A DNA stretch of 11,311 nt. It comes from Akkermansia muciniphila (GTDB lineage Bacteria; Verrucomicrobiota; Verrucomicrobiia; Limisphaerales; SXTU01). The notes beneath the pieces were generated by a model. It saw only the letters and a program-made list of their open reading frames with translations. It searched no databases and was not told the origin of the DNA. Location of the stretch: NCBI GenBank assembly GCA_945872195.1, contig CAMBZO010000042.1, positions 1 to 11,311 on the forward strand, read 5' to 3'. Both the position numbers and the translations under genes were made by a program. Position 1 is the first letter of the stretch. Each line of letters starts with the position of its first letter. Positions 7,239 through 11,311 of this stretch are shown here, one piece after another.

Positions 7239-8123
7239 ATGCCCAGCACACGCGACATCCGCCGGCGCATCAAGTCGGTCAAGAACACCGCCCAAATCAC
7301 CAAGGCGATGCAGATGGTCGCGTCGGCCAAGATGCGCCGTGCGCAGCAGGCCGCGCTGGCGGGCCGGCCTTACGCCACGTTGATGAACGAGGTGCTCGCG
7401 GCGGCCACGGCGGGCGCGGGCGAGTTCACGCATCCCTTGATGGAGAAGCGCGCGGTCGTGAAGAAGCGCGCGCTCATCCTCATCACCACGGACAAAGGCC
7501 TGTGCGGTGCGCTGAACACCAACCTCCTCCGCGAAGCCGCGAAGTGGGACAAGGACACGACTGTGTTTGTCTGCGCCGGTAAGAAGGGCGCCCAGTGGGC
7601 GGGTCGCCTGAAGCGCGAGTTGGCTGCGGAGTTTAGCTACAAGGACACGCCGCGGTTCGCCGAGGCGCGGGCCATCTCCAAGTTTGCCCAAGAACTTTTC
7701 CTCAGCGGCAAGGTGGACGCCGTGGACGTGCTTTACACCAATTTCATCAACACGCTCGTGCAGAAGACCGAGCAGCGGCAGTTGCTCCCGCTCGGCGAAA
7801 TCACGGCGCTCGAAGCCGGCCTCGAAGGCGACGGCGCGACGCAGAAGCTCGGCGAGGCCACGCAGGAATACCTCTTTGAACCGGTCGCGGCCACAGTGCT
7901 CGGCAACTTGCTGCCGCACTACCTGAACTACCAGGTCTTCCAATTCTTGCAGGAGGCGAAGGCTTCCGAGCAGTCCGCGCGCATGGTCGCGATGAAGAAC
8001 GCGACCGACAACGCCAAGCAAATCATCAAAGACCTGACGCTCGAATACAACCAGCTGCGCCAGGCCAACATCACGAAAGAGCTTTTGGAAATCACCACCG
8101 CCCAGATGGCGATGGGCAACTAA
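7239..8123 (+). CDS. atpG: F1Fo ATP synthase subunit gamma
   Basis: Gamma is the central shaft that couples c-ring rotation to catalysis. The protein has 294 residues. The N-terminal helix has the family start RDIRRRIKSVKNTAQITKAM and MVASAKMRRAQ, followed by the Rossmann-like domain with ITTDKGLCGALNTNL (about 82-96). The C-terminal helix has the conserved MVAMKNATDNA and ends LEITTAQMAMGN, close to the usual 'EI..G..A' ending. It lies 27 bp after atpA and nine bp before atpD, with no Shine-Dalgarno motif, so translational coupling with atpD is plausible. No regulatory cysteine insertion of the chloroplast type is seen. Confidence 0.97.
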   Translation: MPSTRDIRRRIKSVKNTAQITKAMQMVASAKMRRAQQAALAGRPYATLMNEVLAAATAGAGEFTHPLMEKRAVVKKRALILITTDKGLCGALNTNLLREAAKWDKDTTVFVCAGKKGAQWAGRLKRELAAEFSYKDTPRFAEARAISKFAQELFLSGKVDAVDVLYTNFINTLVQKTEQRQLLPLGEITALEAGLEGDGATQKLGEATQEYLFEPVAATVLGNLLPHYLNYQVFQFLQEAKASEQSARMVAMKNATDNAKQIIKDLTLEYNQLRQANITKELLEITTAQMAMGN

Positions 8124-8132
8124 TTTACCACG

Positions 8133-9587
<1,455 letters not shown>

Positions 9588-9601
9588 TGCCTCTCTGAAT
9601 C

Positions 9602-10012
9602 ATGGCTGCGACACTGAAACTCGAAATCGTCACCCCGGAGGCGAAGATCTACTCCGAGGACGTGGACATGGTCACGCTTCCCGGCATCGAGGGCGAGATG
9701 GGCATCTACCCGATGCACATCCCGCTGATGACCCAGATCGCCCACGGCGAAATCATCGCGCGCAAGGGCGGCGTGGACCACTACCTCGCCACCGGCGAAG
9801 GCTTCGTGCAAATCACCGGCGACCGCGTGGCCATCCTCACCGACATGGCGATTAAGGCCGACGACATTGACGAGATGAAGGCCGAGGAAGCCCGCAAGAA
9901 GGCCGAGGCCCGCCTCGCCGAGAAGCTCACCGACGAGGAGACGGCCACCGTTCAGGCCGCACTTCTCCATTCGATGACGCAACTCAACGTCAAGCGCCGC
10001 ACGCGCCGGTAG
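9602..10012 (+). CDS. atpC: F1Fo ATP synthase subunit epsilon
   Basis: Epsilon sits at the foot of gamma and can block ATP hydrolysis with its C-terminal helices. The protein has 136 residues. The beta-sandwich domain shows the signature LPGIEGEMGIYPMHIPL (26-42) and GEGFVQITGDRVAILTD. The charged C-terminal helical hairpin (about 88-136, EEARKKAEARLAEKL) is present, so the inhibitory form is possible in principle. It lies 14 bp after atpD. The start at 9602 gives a compact MAATLKLEIVTPE N-terminus. It is the last gene of the operon; an intrinsic terminator follows 19 bp after its stop. Confidence 0.96.
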   Translation: MAATLKLEIVTPEAKIYSEDVDMVTLPGIEGEMGIYPMHIPLMTQIAHGEIIARKGGVDHYLATGEGFVQITGDRVAILTDMAIKADDIDEMKAEEARKKAEARLAEKLTDEETATVQAALLHSMTQLNVKRRTRR

Positions 10013-10031
10013 GCTAAGCTACCTTCCAATG

Positions 10032-10066
10032 CCCCGAAGCGAGTAATCGCTTCGGGGTTTTGTTTT
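10032..10066 (+). terminator. Rho-independent terminator of the atp operon
   Basis: Perfect 11-bp stem CCCCGAAGCGA (10032-10042) and its complement (10047-10057), loop GTAA, followed directly by TTTTGTTTT (10058-10066). It is placed right after atpC. There is no T-tract on the other side, so it should act on plus-strand transcripts only and would not end the converging minus-strand ppk2 transcript. Confidence 0.95.
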
Positions 10067-10101
10067 GTGGCGGAGTGCTTCCCGCAAAGCTTTGGCGAAA
10101 C

Positions 10102-10896
10102 TTACTTCACCCGGAACTTCCGCAAGTCCACCTTCGGCTTGGGCCACTTGAGCTTCATGTCCTCCAGTGTCGTCACGACCGTCTGGGCCACCGCGTAGTC
10201 GCGGAACCATTTTCGGTCGGCGGGCACGACGTGCCACGGTGCCCACGGCGTCGAGGTCTTGTTCAGCACCGCCTCGTAGGCGGCCATGAAGTCGTCCCAG
10301 CGCTCGCGCATCGCTAGGTCGCCCGGCTCGAACTTCCAGTTCTTCGACGGGTCGTCGAGCCGCGTCTGCAAGCGTTCCGCCTGTTCCTCGTGGCTGATGT
10401 GCAGGAAGAATTTCAGCAGTGTGTAGCCGCTGTCCGTCAGCATCCGCTCGAAGTCGTTGATCTGGTCGTAACGCCGCTGCCACACCTCCGACGGCGTGAG
10501 GTTCATCACGCGCACCACCAGCACGTCCTCGTAGTGCGAGCGGTTGAAGAGGCCGATGCGCCCGAAGCGCGGCACCGCCTGATGGACCCGCCAGAGATAG
10601 TCATGCGCCAGTTCGAGCGCGCTCGGGGCCTTGAACTCCACCGTCGCCACGCCCGCCGGCTCGACGAACTCGAAGAGTCGCCGTGCCGTGCCGTCCTTGC
10701 CGCTCGTGTCCATCCCTTGCAGCACGATGATGAGGCCGCGATTGGCGTTCGCGTAGAAGAGGTCCTGCAGCTTGCCGAACCGCTCCAGCAGCCGGTCCGT
10801 CTCCATGATCGTCGGTTCCTTTTCGAGGCCGGCGCAGAAGCGCGGGTTGAAGTCACGCAGACGGACCTTGCCCGAAACGCGGATGGGTTGTGCCAT
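10102..10896 (-). CDS. PPK2-family polyphosphate:nucleotide phosphotransferase
   Basis: PPK2 enzymes move phosphate between polyphosphate and nucleotides. The 264-residue protein is a one-domain PPK2. Walker A is GMDTSGKDGT (61-70), the second motif is NRSHYEDVLVVRV (118-130), and the lid is in MRERWDDFMAAYE (186-198) with its conserved arginines. The end, WHVVPADRKWFRDYAV, is family-typical. It most resembles the subgroup named 'polyphosphate:nucleotide phosphotransferase' (PPK2-related), but whether AMP, ADP or GDP is the acceptor cannot be told from motifs. The start at 10894-10896 (MAQPIRVSG) is preferred; the 21-residue extension to 10959 is Arg/Cys-rich and overlaps the stop of the upstream gene. 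No signal peptide, so cytoplasmic. It converges on the atp operon; the DUF1501 gene upstream on the same strand ends 49 bp before it. Confidence 0.93.
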   Translation of the reverse strand: MAQPIRVSGKVRLRDFNPRFCAGLEKEPTIMETDRLLERFGKLQDLFYANANRGLIIVLQGMDTSGKDGTARRLFEFVEPAGVATVEFKAPSALELAHDYLWRVHQAVPRFGRIGLFNRSHYEDVLVVRVMNLTPSEVWQRRYDQINDFERMLTDSGYTLLKFFLHISHEEQAERLQTRLDDPSKNWKFEPGDLAMRERWDDFMAAYEAVLNKTSTPWAPWHVVPADRKWFRDYAVAQTVVTTLEDMKLKWPKPKVDLRKFRVK

Positions 10897-10945
10897 GCGG
10901 CGAGTGTGCACAAAACCGCGCCGGAGGCAAACCCACTTCCTCCCC

Positions 10946-11311
10946 TCACGCCAGCACATCCTTCACCACGTTCCCGTGCACATCCGTCAGCCGATAATCC
11001 CGACCCGCGTGGCGATAGGTCAGGCGCGTGTGGTCGAAGCCCAGCAGGTGCAGCATCGTCGCGTGGAAGTCGTGGACGTGGACGCCGTTGGCCGCGACGG
11101 CATTGCCGTGCTCGTCGCTCTCGCCGTAGCTGAAGCCACCCTTCACGCCGCCGCCGGCCATCCAGCAGGTGAAGGCTTGTGCGTGATGCTCGCGGCCCTT
11201 CGCATCCTTCGTCGTGTTGAAGGGCGTGCGGCCAAACTCGGTGGCCCACACGACCAACGTGTCTTTCAACATGTCGCGGCTCTTCAAATCCTTCAGCAGC
11301 GCGGCCATCGG
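10946..11311 (-). CDS. DUF1501 (sulfatase-like) protein, C-terminal part
   Basis: The minus-strand frame is open from the right edge to a TGA at 10946-10948, giving 122 codons. The motifs LKSRDMLKDTLVVWATEFGRTP, (G)REHHAQAFTCWMAGGGVKGGFSYGESDEHG and HVHDFHATMLHLLGFDH (given here in parts of one continuous region) are hallmarks of DUF1501 proteins, an alkaline-phosphatase/sulfatase-fold family that is expanded in Planctomycetes and Verrucomicrobia and often paired with a DUF1553 cytochrome-type gene. Histidines and Glu in these motifs are probably metal-site residues, by analogy with sulfatases. The N-terminus, often with a twin-arginine signal, is outside the window. Function is not established. 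Any ATG inside the visible part is internal, not a start. Confidence 0.88.
   Translation of the reverse strand, partial: PMAALLKDLKSRDMLKDTLVVWATEFGRTPFNTTKDAKGREHHAQAFTCWMAGGGVKGGFSYGESDEHGNAVAANGVHVHDFHATMLHLLGFDHTRLTYRHAGRDYRLTDVHGNVVKDVLA

Overview
The window reads as chromosomal DNA of a high-GC Gram-negative bacterium, most likely a verrucomicrobium near Pedosphaera/Limisphaerales (subdivision 3). This is inferred from the DUF1501 protein at the right edge (a family expanded in the PVC group), the shape of the F1Fo ATP synthase subunits (short delta, very short c, AtpB with a signal-like N-terminus, a beta subunit with an extra loop) and the near absence of Shine-Dalgarno motifs. No 16S rRNA or other taxonomic marker is present.

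Layout. 1-259: the 5' end of an integrase-type transposase gene on the minus strand, followed by two imperfect 23-bp direct repeats 57 bp apart that look like the end of an insertion element. 419-2254: typA/bipA, a ribosome-associated translational GTPase. 2260-2328: a compound palindrome in the convergent gap after typA. 2333-3171 (minus): a minimal zincin-like metalloprotease and, just upstream of it, an MntR-type Mn(II)-sensing repressor with all six known metal ligands. 3172-3437: a divergent regulatory region with a perfect TGTGA-N6-TCACA palindrome (CRP/FNR-type consensus).

3438-10012: the complete eight-gene ATP synthase operon in the order atpB-E-F-H-A-G-D-C (a, c, b, delta, alpha, gamma, beta, epsilon). 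It has no atpI in front and closes with a textbook intrinsic terminator at 10032-10066. A strong stem-loop with a GCGA tetraloop follows atpE, and atpE is the only gene with a reasonable Shine-Dalgarno sequence. Both would suit the need for many more c subunits than other subunits.

10102-10896 (minus): a PPK2-family polyphosphate kinase/phosphotransferase. 10946-11311 (minus): the C-terminal part of a DUF1501 protein, running off the window.

Most of the window is conserved housekeeping DNA. I see no clear new multi-gene system. The points most worth checking are the atpE/atpF intercistronic hairpin, the 62-residue c subunit, the CRP/FNR-like operator before the atp operon, the compound palindrome after typA, and the insertion-element end upstream of typA.
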